Shown here: piece by piece, positions 15,907 through 22,858 of the stretch
Layout: every line of letters starts with the position of its first letter
Position numbering within the stretch: position 1 is the first letter of the stretch
Assembly (NCBI RefSeq): GCF_016887965.1
Contig: NZ_JAFDVD010000023.1
Coordinates: forward strand, 1 to 42,706
Source of the DNA: Phycicoccus sonneratiae
Lineage (GTDB): Bacteria > Actinomycetota > Actinomycetes > Actinomycetales > Dermatophilaceae
DNA length: 42,706 nucleotides
Direction: 5' to 3'
Notes under the pieces: generated by a model
Told to the model about the DNA's origin: nothing
The model's database searches: none
Seen by the model: only the letters and a program-made list of their open reading frames with translations
Translations under genes and position numbers: made by a program

Positions 15907-16598
15907 GCCTCGACGCGGGGGCCGCGGCCGTCACCTTCGGCCGGGGTGGCGACGAGCCGTACCACCACGCCCTGTCGACCGGAGGTCCGCTGCACCTGTT
16001 CGAGCACGGTTCTGCGGCAGGCGCATCGACGACCCCGCAGCGCGTCCCCGTCCACCGGTTCCTCGCCGGGGCCGACCGCACCGAGCGCCGCCTCCTCGCG
16101 TCGACCCGGGGGTCGGTCCTCGACGTCGGCTGCGGGCCCGGCCGGATGGTCGCCGAGGCGCGACGGCGCGGGCGGGACGCGCTGGGCGTCGACGTGTCGC
16201 CGACGTCGGTGCGGCTGGCCGCCGACCGGGGTATCCCGGTGCACCTCGGCTCGGTGTTCGGTCCGTTGCCCGCGGAGGGGTCGTGGGACGTCCTCCTGCT
16301 CCTCGACGGCAACGTCGGCATCGGCGGCGACCCGTCGACCCTGCTGCATCGGTGCCGCGACGTGGCCTCTCCCGCAGGCCTGCTCGTCATCGAGACCTCG
16401 CCAGAGCGTGGGCGGCTGGCCCGGTACACGGCGCAGGTGTCGACGGCGGACGGTCGGCCCAGCGACCCCTTCCCCTGGGCGGAGGTGGGCGCCGACGCCC
16501 TCGTGTCCCCGGCCCGGGACGCCGGGTGGCACCGGCTGCGCGAGGTCCGCCGGCGGCGCCGGACCTTCGTCGTCCTGGGAGTAGGGGTCCGGTCGTGA
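15903..16598 (+). CDS. Class I SAM-dependent methyltransferase
   Basis: A 231-residue enzyme with motif I VLDVGCGPG (72-80), GVDVSPTSV as the acidic-loop strand, and LLLLDGNVGIGGDP as motif II. The N-terminal 60 residues (His/Phe-rich, ending VHRFLAGADRTERRLL) likely form a substrate lid. It is the fifth gene of the GTGA-coupled series. It may methylate the glycosylated product or its precursor; sequence alone does not say which. Confidence 0.85.
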   Translation: MSLDAGAAAVTFGRGGDEPYHHALSTGGPLHLFEHGSAAGASTTPQRVPVHRFLAGADRTERRLLASTRGSVLDVGCGPGRMVAEARRRGRDALGVDVSPTSVRLAADRGIPVHLGSVFGPLPAEGSWDVLLLLDGNVGIGGDPSTLLHRCRDVASPAGLLVIETSPERGRLARYTAQVSTADGRPSDPFPWAEVGADALVSPARDAGWHRLREVRRRRRTFVVLGVGVRS

Positions 16599-16660
16599 CC
16601 GGACCGGGTGCCGGCACGGACGACGTGGTCCCGGCCCCCGCCGGCTCCTACGCTGGGACC

Positions 16661-17392
16661 GTGCCCACCGTCCTCGTCGTCGACGACGACCCCGTGCTGC
16701 GCGAGGTGGTCGTCACCTACCTCGAACGCGCCGGGATCGACGCCGTCGAGGCCGGGGACGGGCTCGAGGCGGTGGCCCGGGCCCGCGCCACCTCCCCCGA
16801 CCTCGTCCTCCTCGACCTCACCCTGCCGGGGCTCGACGGTCTCGAGGCCTTCCGCCGGATGCGCGCGCACCGCGGCGACCTCCCCGTCGTCATGCTCACC
16901 GCCCGCGGCGAGGAGTCCGACCGGGTGCTCGGCCTCGAGCTCGGGGCCGACGACTACGTCGGCAAGCCGTTCAGCGCCCGCGAGCTCGTCCTCCGGGTGC
17001 AGGCGGTGCTGCGCCGCACCGAGGCGGCAGCCGCGGCGTCCGGGGCGCCCTCGGACGAGCCGCTCGTCGACGGCGACCTCGTCGTCGACCGGCGCCGTCA
17101 CGAGGTCCGCAGGGCCGGGCAGGTGCTGCCCCTCACCGCCCGCGAGTTCGACCTCCTGGCCCACCTGGTCTCCCTTCCGGGACAGGCGTTCTCGCGCGCC
17201 GACCTGATGCGCTCGGTCTGGGGGTGGGAGTTCGGCGACGAGTCCACCGTCACGGTGCACGTCCGGCGGCTCCGCGAGAAGGTCGAGGACGACCCCTCCG
17301 CGCCGCGCCGGCTCTGCACGGTCTGGGGGGTGGGGTACCGCTGGGAGCCGACCCCGGTGGCCATCCCGGACCCCACCCCGGAGGGCACCTGA
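16661..17392 (+). CDS. OmpR/PhoB-family response regulator
   Basis: A 243-residue regulator. The receiver domain (1 to about 115) has the acidic pocket VDDDP, phospho-acceptor Asp52 (LLDLTLPG) and the conserved Lys in GKPF. The C-terminal winged helix (about 130-230) has LTAREFDLLAHL and STVTVHVRRLREKVEDDP. TACGCT at 16649-16654 lies 6 nt before GTG 16661, suggesting a leaderless transcript. An alternative GTG at 16595 overlaps the methyltransferase stop and would add 22 residues of low-complexity sequence. The gene may be transcribed both ways. It forms a pair with the kinase that follows. Confidence 0.92.
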   Translation: MPTVLVVDDDPVLREVVVTYLERAGIDAVEAGDGLEAVARARATSPDLVLLDLTLPGLDGLEAFRRMRAHRGDLPVVMLTARGEESDRVLGLELGADDYVGKPFSARELVLRVQAVLRRTEAAAAASGAPSDEPLVDGDLVVDRRRHEVRRAGQVLPLTAREFDLLAHLVSLPGQAFSRADLMRSVWGWEFGDESTVTVHVRRLREKVEDDPSAPRRLCTVWGVGYRWEPTPVAIPDPTPEGT

Positions 17393-18405
17393 TGCTCCTG
17401 GTCGTCCTGCTCTCCGGTGGCGCCGCGGTCGCGGTCGGCCTCGTCGGCGCCCTGCTCGTCGACCGTCAGGCCCGCTCCTCGCTCGTCTGGGCGGCGGTCC
17501 TCGTGCCCGTCCTCGTCCTCGTCATCGTCGCGGCCGGCGTGGCGGCGACCGCCCAGGCGATGTTCATCAGCGAGCACGACCACCAGGTGGTGCTCGTCGT
17601 CCTCGCCACCTGCCTGCCGATCGCCGGGCTCTTCGGGTGGCTCGTCGCCCGCCGCGTCGAGGCTGTCGTGCGGCACTCGGTCGAGGAGGCCGCGACCCGC
17701 GAGCGGGACCGCGTCGTCGAGGCTCGGCGGCGCGAGCTCGTCGCCTGGGTGTCGCACGACCTGCGGACCCCGCTCGCCGGCATCCGCGCGATGGCCGAGG
17801 CGCTCGACGACGGCGTCGCGCCGCCCGGGTCCGACTACCTCGGGCGGATCCGCGCCGAGACCGACCGGATGTCCGACATGGTCGGCGGCCTGCTCGCCCT
17901 CTCGCGCCTCCAGAGCGGCTCCCTCGTCCTCGACGTCGCCCCCGTGGACCTCGCGGACCTGGTGTCCGACACCGTCGCCGGCGCGCGACCGGTCGCCGAG
18001 CGCCGGGGCGTCGTGCTCAGCGCCAGTGCCGACCGGCCGGTCGTCGCCCGGGTCGACGGCGCCGAGCTCGGGCGGGCGCTGGCCAACCTCGTGGCGAACG
18101 CCGTCACGCACACCCCGTCCGACGGTGCGGTGCGCATCCGGCTCGCCGCCCGGACCGACGGCGCGGAGATCACCGTCGACGACGAGTGCGGCGGCATCGC
18201 GCCGGAGGACGCCGGACGCCTCTTCGAGCCGGGCTGGCGCGGGACGGGCGGACGGACCCCGGCGGCCGGGGTCGGTGCCGGCCTCGGCCTCGCGGTGGCC
18301 CGGGGCATCGCCCGGGCGCACGGCGGGGACGTCGAGGTCACGCCGCGCCACGGCCCGGGCTGCCGATTCCGGCTCGTCGTGCCCGGGGAGGTCGTCCCCG
18401 GCTGA
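17392..18405 (+). CDS. Sensor histidine kinase
   Basis: A 337-residue kinase with two to three N-terminal helices (about 2-22, 30-57, 65-85) and almost no outside domain, so it may sense within the membrane. His122 in SHDLRTPLAG is the phosphorylation site. The catalytic domain has the N box LVANAVTHT and the G box VDDECGGIAPEDAGRLFEPGW, slightly altered from DxGxG. The start ATG overlaps the regulator's stop (TGATG). Partner of the upstream response regulator. Confidence 0.92.
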   Translation: MLLVVLLSGGAAVAVGLVGALLVDRQARSSLVWAAVLVPVLVLVIVAAGVAATAQAMFISEHDHQVVLVVLATCLPIAGLFGWLVARRVEAVVRHSVEEAATRERDRVVEARRRELVAWVSHDLRTPLAGIRAMAEALDDGVAPPGSDYLGRIRAETDRMSDMVGGLLALSRLQSGSLVLDVAPVDLADLVSDTVAGARPVAERRGVVLSASADRPVVARVDGAELGRALANLVANAVTHTPSDGAVRIRLAARTDGAEITVDDECGGIAPEDAGRLFEPGWRGTGGRTPAAGVGAGLGLAVARGIARAHGGDVEVTPRHGPGCRFRLVVPGEVVPG

Positions 18406-18455
18406 CGCGCCGGCGCACAAGGTCGCCGCCGGCCACCGGGTGGCAGACTCGCCGG

Positions 18456-19094
18456 ATGGGCGCGGACCGGGTGTGGGAGGAGCGGACCGACGTCACGGTC
18501 GTCGTCCTCGCCGGGGGTCGCTCGACGCGCTTCGGCCGCGACAAGCTCGCGGCGCCGCTCGGCGACGGTTCCGTCCTCGACCACCTGCTGCAGGCCCTGC
18601 CCGCGCGCTGGCCGCTCGTGCTCGTCGGACCCCGCCGGGCCACCCCCCGCCCCGACGCCGTCTGGACGATCGAGGAGCCGCCCGGCGGGGGGCCGCTGGC
18701 TGCGGTGGCGGCCGGTCTCGCGGCGGCCGACGCCTCGGCGCTCGGCGGCGGGCCGGTCGCCGTCGTCGCCGGGGACATGCCCCTGGCGGCGTCCGCGCTG
18801 CCGGCGCTCCTCGTGGCGCTCGACGAGGACCCGGACCTCGCGGCGGCGGTGGCGGCCGACGGCGCGGGCCGCGCCAACCCGCTCCTCGGCGTCTACCGCC
18901 GGCAGCCCCTGCGCGACGTCCTCGCCGGACCGGTGCGCGACGCCCCCGCCCGTCGGCTGCTCGCCCTGTCGCACAGGCGGGTTCGCATCGTGGGGGACGC
19001 CGCTCGTGACGTCGACACCCCGGAGGACCTGCGCCGACTCGGCACCGGTCCCGACCCCGACCGCCGCGAGGCCCCTCCACGGGGCGAGGCCTGA
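18456..19094 (+). CDS. MobA-like NTP transferase (molybdenum cofactor guanylyltransferase family)
   Basis: A 212-residue protein. The loop VLAGGRSTRFGRDK (17-30) is the nucleotide-binding signature of MobA/MocA proteins. VVAGDMPL supplies the metal-binding Asp, and GRANPLLGVYR follows. MobA converts molybdopterin to the MGD form used by DMSO-reductase-type enzymes, while sulfite-oxidase-type enzymes normally use unmodified MPT, so its link to the molybdoenzyme 3 kb upstream is not straightforward. A MocA-type or other NTP-transferase role is possible. CAGACT (18444-18449) is 6 nt before the ATG, fitting a leaderless start. Confidence 0.8.
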   Translation: MGADRVWEERTDVTVVVLAGGRSTRFGRDKLAAPLGDGSVLDHLLQALPARWPLVLVGPRRATPRPDAVWTIEEPPGGGPLAAVAAGLAAADASALGGGPVAVVAGDMPLAASALPALLVALDEDPDLAAAVAADGAGRANPLLGVYRRQPLRDVLAGPVRDAPARRLLALSHRRVRIVGDAARDVDTPEDLRRLGTGPDPDRREAPPRGEA

Positions 19095-19140
19095 GTCGCG
19101 GGGACGTCCCTCGGGACCGGGACCGGACGTCAGGGACTCA
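19092..19140. terminator. Interrupted inverted repeat between convergent genes
   Basis: Two nested arm pairs, TGAGTC/GACTCA (19092-19097, 19135-19140) and GACGTCC/GGACGTC (19103-19109, 19125-19131), overlap the stop codons of the MobA-like gene and the convergent sortase gene. It probably acts as a bidirectional terminator. Confidence 0.55.
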
Positions 19141-19830
19141 CGACACCGGGACCGCGGTCACGACGACGTTGTCCCGGTGCGACCGCAGCTCGGGCAGGTA
19201 CTCGCCACCACACGTGACGAGGACGAGGCGCGGTGGCCCGTCGCGCGCGAAGACGTCGTCGACGGGCAGGGCCTTCTTGCGGATGAGGGTGCGGCCCTCG
19301 ACGACGTACCGGTGCACCGTCCCGTCCGCGTCGGTGACCTCGACCCGCATCCCCTCCTCGGCTTCGGTCAGTGGCGCCAGCGCACCCGGTCCGTCCTCCC
19401 GGGTGGCGACGTGACCGGCGATCACGGTGTGCCCCACGGGGTCCGAGGGCGCCGCGCCGTACCGGTACCAGCCGACGCTCGTCGGCGCCGCGGGGATGAC
19501 CATCGCGCCGTCGTCCTGCACACCGACCGGACGCACCGTGGCGTCCACGTCGAGGTCGGGGACGCGCAGGCGCACGGGTGCGGGAGTGACGGGCCGTCTC
19601 GATGCGCCGGGAGCCGCCGGCCGGGCGGTCGCCCGCACCGACGGGGTCGCGGCGGGCGTCGGGGCGGATGTCGTGGGGGTGGCGCCCTGCAGGCCAGCGG
19701 CACCGTCTCCGGAGGTCTCGCCGGGACGACCGGCGACCCAGAGCGCGAGGGCGAGCAGGGCGCCGACGGCCACCGCGAGCGATGCCACCGAGGCCACGCC
19801 CCAGCGCCGCGCGCCCGGGGGTGCGGTCAT
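19138..19830 (-). CDS. Class F sortase
   Basis: A 230-residue membrane-anchored transpeptidase. A signal-anchor helix lies at about 12-33, then a Thr/Ala/Pro stalk (about 45-85), then the sortase barrel. Catalytic His140 (VIAGHV) and Cys207 (LVTCGG) are clear, with an Arg in LRSHRDNVVV (216 or 219). Spacing and LVTCGG fit class E/F rather than class A. It lies 61 nt downstream of a DUF4397 surface protein gene and is probably co-transcribed with it. No canonical LPxTG protein is encoded in the window. Confidence 0.9.
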   Translation of the reverse strand: MTAPPGARRWGVASVASLAVAVGALLALALWVAGRPGETSGDGAAGLQGATPTTSAPTPAATPSVRATARPAAPGASRRPVTPAPVRLRVPDLDVDATVRPVGVQDDGAMVIPAAPTSVGWYRYGAAPSDPVGHTVIAGHVATREDGPGALAPLTEAEEGMRVEVTDADGTVHRYVVEGRTLIRKKALPVDDVFARDGPPRLVLVTCGGEYLPELRSHRDNVVVTAVPVS

Positions 19831-19849
19831 CGGACCTCCTCGTGCAGGG

Positions 19850-19877
19850 GCGGGTGGCCCGGTGCCGGGCCACCCGC
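19850..19877 (-). terminator. Intercistronic hairpin between DUF4397 and sortase genes
   Basis: Perfect 13-nt arms (19850-19862 and 19865-19877) around a 2-nt loop. Placed between two same-strand genes, it may cut transcription so that less sortase than surface protein is made, or stabilise the upstream message. Confidence 0.6.
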
Positions 19878-19891
19878 CGTGTGGGTCGGGC

Positions 19892-20719
19892 TCAGGCGCG
19901 GGTCCGCTTCGCGCGCAGACCGGTTGCTCCCGCCGCGGCGAGGGCGATGACCGCGATCGCGGTGAGCGCGAAGGGCGTCCGGTCGGCCGGGAGGTCGGCG
20001 GTCCCCGACGGCACGCCGGACGGCGACGAGTGCAGCCCGCCGATGGTCTGGACGGCGAGGGCGAGGGTGTCGTCCTCGGCCGAGCCGTACGCGTAGACGA
20101 TGGTCGACGTGCCCTCCGCGAGGTCCAGGTCGGCCGGGCCGATGACCGGGTCGGTCGTGCCGGCCAGGGCCACCGCGGCCGAGACCGAGCCGGTCGGCAG
20201 GTCGGCGCTGTCCTCGTTCGGGTTGGTCAGGCCGGTGAACACCGGCTCCCCACCGGCCAGGATGTCGACCGCGGGTGCGGCCGCGGTGTGCCGAACGACG
20301 ATCCGCGCCTCGCCGGCGGCCACCGGGTCGACGTCGTTGACGAACGGCGTGAGCACGGGGTCGCCGTCGGCGTTGAGGTGGGCCACGACGCTGATGTTCG
20401 CGCCGGCCGGGACCTCGACCCCGGTGGCCTCGATCGCCGGGTCCCCGGACGGGTCGCCGCCCGCCGGGAAGACCGCGAGGTTGTACGTGCCTCCGGGCAG
20501 CGAGACCGGGTCGGTGACCGTCCCGGGCTCGAAGTCCTGGAGGAGCGCCTCGTCGGCGCTGTAGCTGTCGTCGGCACTGCCGTAGACGTCGACGGTGAGG
20601 CCCGGGACCCCGTGGACGACCACGACGCTCGCGTCGTCGGCGGCACTGGCGGGGGTGCTGAGGACGAGGGGGAGGGAGAGCGCCGCGGTGGCGGCCGACG
20701 CTGCGATGACTCGACGCAT
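19892..20719 (-). CDS. DUF4397 domain surface protein
   Basis: A 275-residue exported protein. A signal peptide ends near residue 27 (PASAADD). Two DUF4397 repeats follow, each with an H-x-x-P-x-x-x-V-D motif: VVHGVPGLTVDVY (about 30-42) and VRHTAAAPAVDILAGG (about 140-155). The C-terminus has LPADRTPFALTAIAVIALAA with a basic tail RAKRTRA, which is the layout of a cell-wall sorting signal but without LPxTG. The second of two in-frame Mets is chosen because the signal peptide starts there and GAAGGGT-like purines precede it. Likely client of the downstream sortase. Confidence 0.85.
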   Translation of the reverse strand: MRRVIAASAATAALSLPLVLSTPASAADDASVVVVHGVPGLTVDVYGSADDSYSADEALLQDFEPGTVTDPVSLPGGTYNLAVFPAGGDPSGDPAIEATGVEVPAGANISVVAHLNADGDPVLTPFVNDVDPVAAGEARIVVRHTAAAPAVDILAGGEPVFTGLTNPNEDSADLPTGSVSAAVALAGTTDPVIGPADLDLAEGTSTIVYAYGSAEDDTLALAVQTIGGLHSSPSGVPSGTADLPADRTPFALTAIAVIALAAAGATGLRAKRTRA

Positions 20720-20754
20720 GACGAACCCTTCTCGAGGAGGTGCTGACACCCCCT

Positions 20755-20781
20755 CTTCCGGATCGCGCGCTCCGCGGATGC
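20755..20781 (-). promoter_or_regulatory. Putative SigK-type promoter of the DUF4397-sortase operon
   Basis: Reading leftward, GCATCC (20781-20776) and CGGAAG (20760-20755) are 15 nt apart and about 36 nt before the ATG. The pair is nearly identical to the one before the fasciclin gene (3443-3470), including flanking GTG and AGA bases. Confidence 0.45.
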
Positions 20782-20871
20782 ACCCTGTCGAAGGTTCATC
20801 GGACCCGGCGCGTGGACCTCGGCGGGGGTGGCGCGCCGGCGCGCCCTCCCGCTCTGCGATGCTCGCCGGTC

Positions 20872-21297
20872 ATGGACGGGTTGACGACGACGACCGGTGA
20901 GGGCGACGCAGCCCTCGACCAGCGGCTCAGCGACGAGCTCGACGCGGTGAACGCCGCGGCGACGGCCGGCACGCCCGCCGCCCGCGAGCTGACGGTGCGG
21001 GTCGTCGACGCCGCGGGCGCGCTCGTCGGCGGGGTGTCCGGGTGGACGTGGGGTGAGGCCGCGGGCATCGCCATGACGTGGGTCGACGAGGCCCACCGCG
21101 GCGGGGGAGTCGGCGCCGAGCTGCTGGCCGCCTTCGAGGCCGAGGCCCGCTCCCGCGGGTGCCGGCGGGTGTTCGTCACCTCGTTCACCTTCCAGGCGCC
21201 GGCGTTCTACGAACGCGCGGGGTACCGCGAGATCTTCCGGTGGGAGGGCGTGCCGACCGACGGCCGGGACGACGTCCACCTGCGCAAGGACCTCTGA
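20872..21297 (+). CDS. GNAT family N-acetyltransferase
   Basis: A 141-residue GNAT protein. The acetyl-CoA-binding motif A is MTWVDEAHRGGGVGAELLAAFE (R-x-x-G-x-G type, about 64-85). VTSFTFQAPAFYERAGYRE is the typical motif B region with the catalytic-area Tyr. The substrate is unknown. It is divergent from the DUF4397 gene, and a GATGCT hexamer (20858-20863) just upstream suggests a very short leader. Confidence 0.88.
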   Translation: MDGLTTTTGEGDAALDQRLSDELDAVNAAATAGTPAARELTVRVVDAAGALVGGVSGWTWGEAAGIAMTWVDEAHRGGGVGAELLAAFEAEARSRGCRRVFVTSFTFQAPAFYERAGYREIFRWEGVPTDGRDDVHLRKDL

Positions 21298-21408
21298 CCC
21301 CACCCCCGGCATCCTCTGGCGCCGACGCCCCGACCTGCGAGACGATCAGCCACCGGCGGGCCGCAGGCAGGGCGACCCGCCACCACGGGCGACGTGCCGG
21401 GGGCGACC

Positions 21409-22794
21409 ATGACCGACCCACTCACCGACCTGGCGACCGCGCTGAGCACGCTCGCCACCGCGAGCAAGAGCCAGGCCGAGGCGGACAAGACCCGCGCCGA
21501 CGCCGAGAAGGTCCGCGCCGACCTCGAGGTGCAGAAGGCGCACGCCCAGATCGCCACCGACGCCGCCGCGGCGGACCTCAGGGCCAAGCAGCTCGCGAAC
21601 GACAAGGCCAGGGCCGACCTCGACGCGGCACGCACCGACAAGCTCATCGAGCGGCTCACCGGCGCCGTTCCCGACCTGAGCGGGCTCCAGAAGAACGCCG
21701 TCACCTTCGGGGACGGGCGGGCGCTGAGGCAGAACGAGGCCGTCGGCCTGGCCGTCGCCGCCGTCGCGCAGCAGGTCGCCTCCGACGTCGCCGGGGCCGT
21801 GCCGCACGACGGTGGTGCTCCCGTCCCCGTCTTCGTCACCGCCGAGACGTCCCTCGTCGCGGCGGTCGCGGCCTACTGGCAGGTCGCCGACGAGGCCGCC
21901 GACCTCGGCACCCGCCTGGCCGCCGCGGGGGCGGATGCGGCCGCCCTCCTGCCCGAGGCGCCCGCCGGGGGTGATCGCCTCGACACGACGTCCTTCGTCG
22001 ACCCGGCCACGACGGTCGCCGCCGTGGCCGGGGCGGTCGTCACGCAGGTCGCGTCGTTGTTCGAGGTCGACACCGCCGTGACGAGCAACGTCTCGGACGT
22101 CGCCTCGCTCTCCGTCCAGACGGCGGTGCTGCACCACCTGGTCACCACGGGGCACCTGCGCGTCCGGCACCACTGGACCCGCGTGCCCGACGACGGCTCC
22201 CCGCTGCGGACCAGCATCCGGGCCCTCGTCACGGGCGACGTCGAGGCCGCCGAGACCGACGCCCTGCTCGGGGCGGCGATCGGCGCGCTGGGCGACCCGC
22301 AGGCGGTGCTCGACAGGGCCCGCAAGGACGCGAAGGACCCGAAGCTCACCGACGAGGAGCGACAGCGGGCGCAGGACGTCGCAGCGCAGGCCGAGCAGGA
22401 CGTCGCGACGCTGGCGGCGCTCGGGAACGCGCGCACCCGCCTGGCCGCGGTGGTCGCCAAGGTCCGGGCCTTCGCCGACCGCGTCGGGACCGCGTCGGCC
22501 GGCGCGGGCCCCAGCGCCCTCGCCGCGGCCTACGCCATCGAGCCGCTCGGCCGGGCGGGCACGGGGGCCTGGGTCCTCGTCGTGGGCCCCGCGCGGGCCG
22601 AGACCCACCAGGTGGTCGTCACCCGTCGCCTCTTCTCGCCCCGTCTGCACCTGAGCACCGGCGTCGAGGTCGACTACGTCCTCCTGCAGGGAGACACCGT
22701 GCGCCGGGCCGACCACGCCACCGCCTCGGCGGCCTTCTCCGCCAAGCTCAAGGGCAACGCACCGGACTGGTCGAGGCGTCCGTCGCTGACGTGA
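21409..22794 (+). CDS. Unrecognised protein with N-terminal coiled coil
   Basis: A 461-residue protein without a signal peptide or clear membrane helix. Residues about 10-85 are rich in Ala, Lys, Glu, Asp and Gln with heptad spacing (KSQAEADKTRADAEKVRADL), giving a strong coiled coil. A second charged helical stretch is near 305-345 (ARKDAKDPKLTDEERQRAQD). The middle and C-terminal parts are mixed alpha/beta with no motif I know. A GTG at 21394 is an alternative start; ATG 21409 is preferred as it follows a GGGGGCGA stretch. It ends in a perfect terminator hairpin. Confidence 0.8.
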   Translation: MTDPLTDLATALSTLATASKSQAEADKTRADAEKVRADLEVQKAHAQIATDAAAADLRAKQLANDKARADLDAARTDKLIERLTGAVPDLSGLQKNAVTFGDGRALRQNEAVGLAVAAVAQQVASDVAGAVPHDGGAPVPVFVTAETSLVAAVAAYWQVADEAADLGTRLAAAGADAAALLPEAPAGGDRLDTTSFVDPATTVAAVAGAVVTQVASLFEVDTAVTSNVSDVASLSVQTAVLHHLVTTGHLRVRHHWTRVPDDGSPLRTSIRALVTGDVEAAETDALLGAAIGALGDPQAVLDRARKDAKDPKLTDEERQRAQDVAAQAEQDVATLAALGNARTRLAAVVAKVRAFADRVGTASAGAGPSALAAAYAIEPLGRAGTGAWVLVVGPARAETHQVVVTRRLFSPRLHLSTGVEVDYVLLQGDTVRRADHATASAAFSAKLKGNAPDWSRRPSLT

Positions 22795-22842
22795 CCCGCG
22801 GTCCGGGCGGGCCCCTGCTCGGCCGCCCGGACCGCGGGTCAC
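22791..22842. terminator. Bidirectional terminator with 20-nt perfect arms
   Basis: The arms at 22791-22810 and 22823-22842 are perfectly complementary, with a 12-nt loop. The hairpin overlaps the stop of the coiled-coil gene and ends 16 nt before the stop of the convergent beta-helix gene. Confidence 0.85.
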
Positions 22843-22858
22843 GGCCCTGCCGGCCGGG

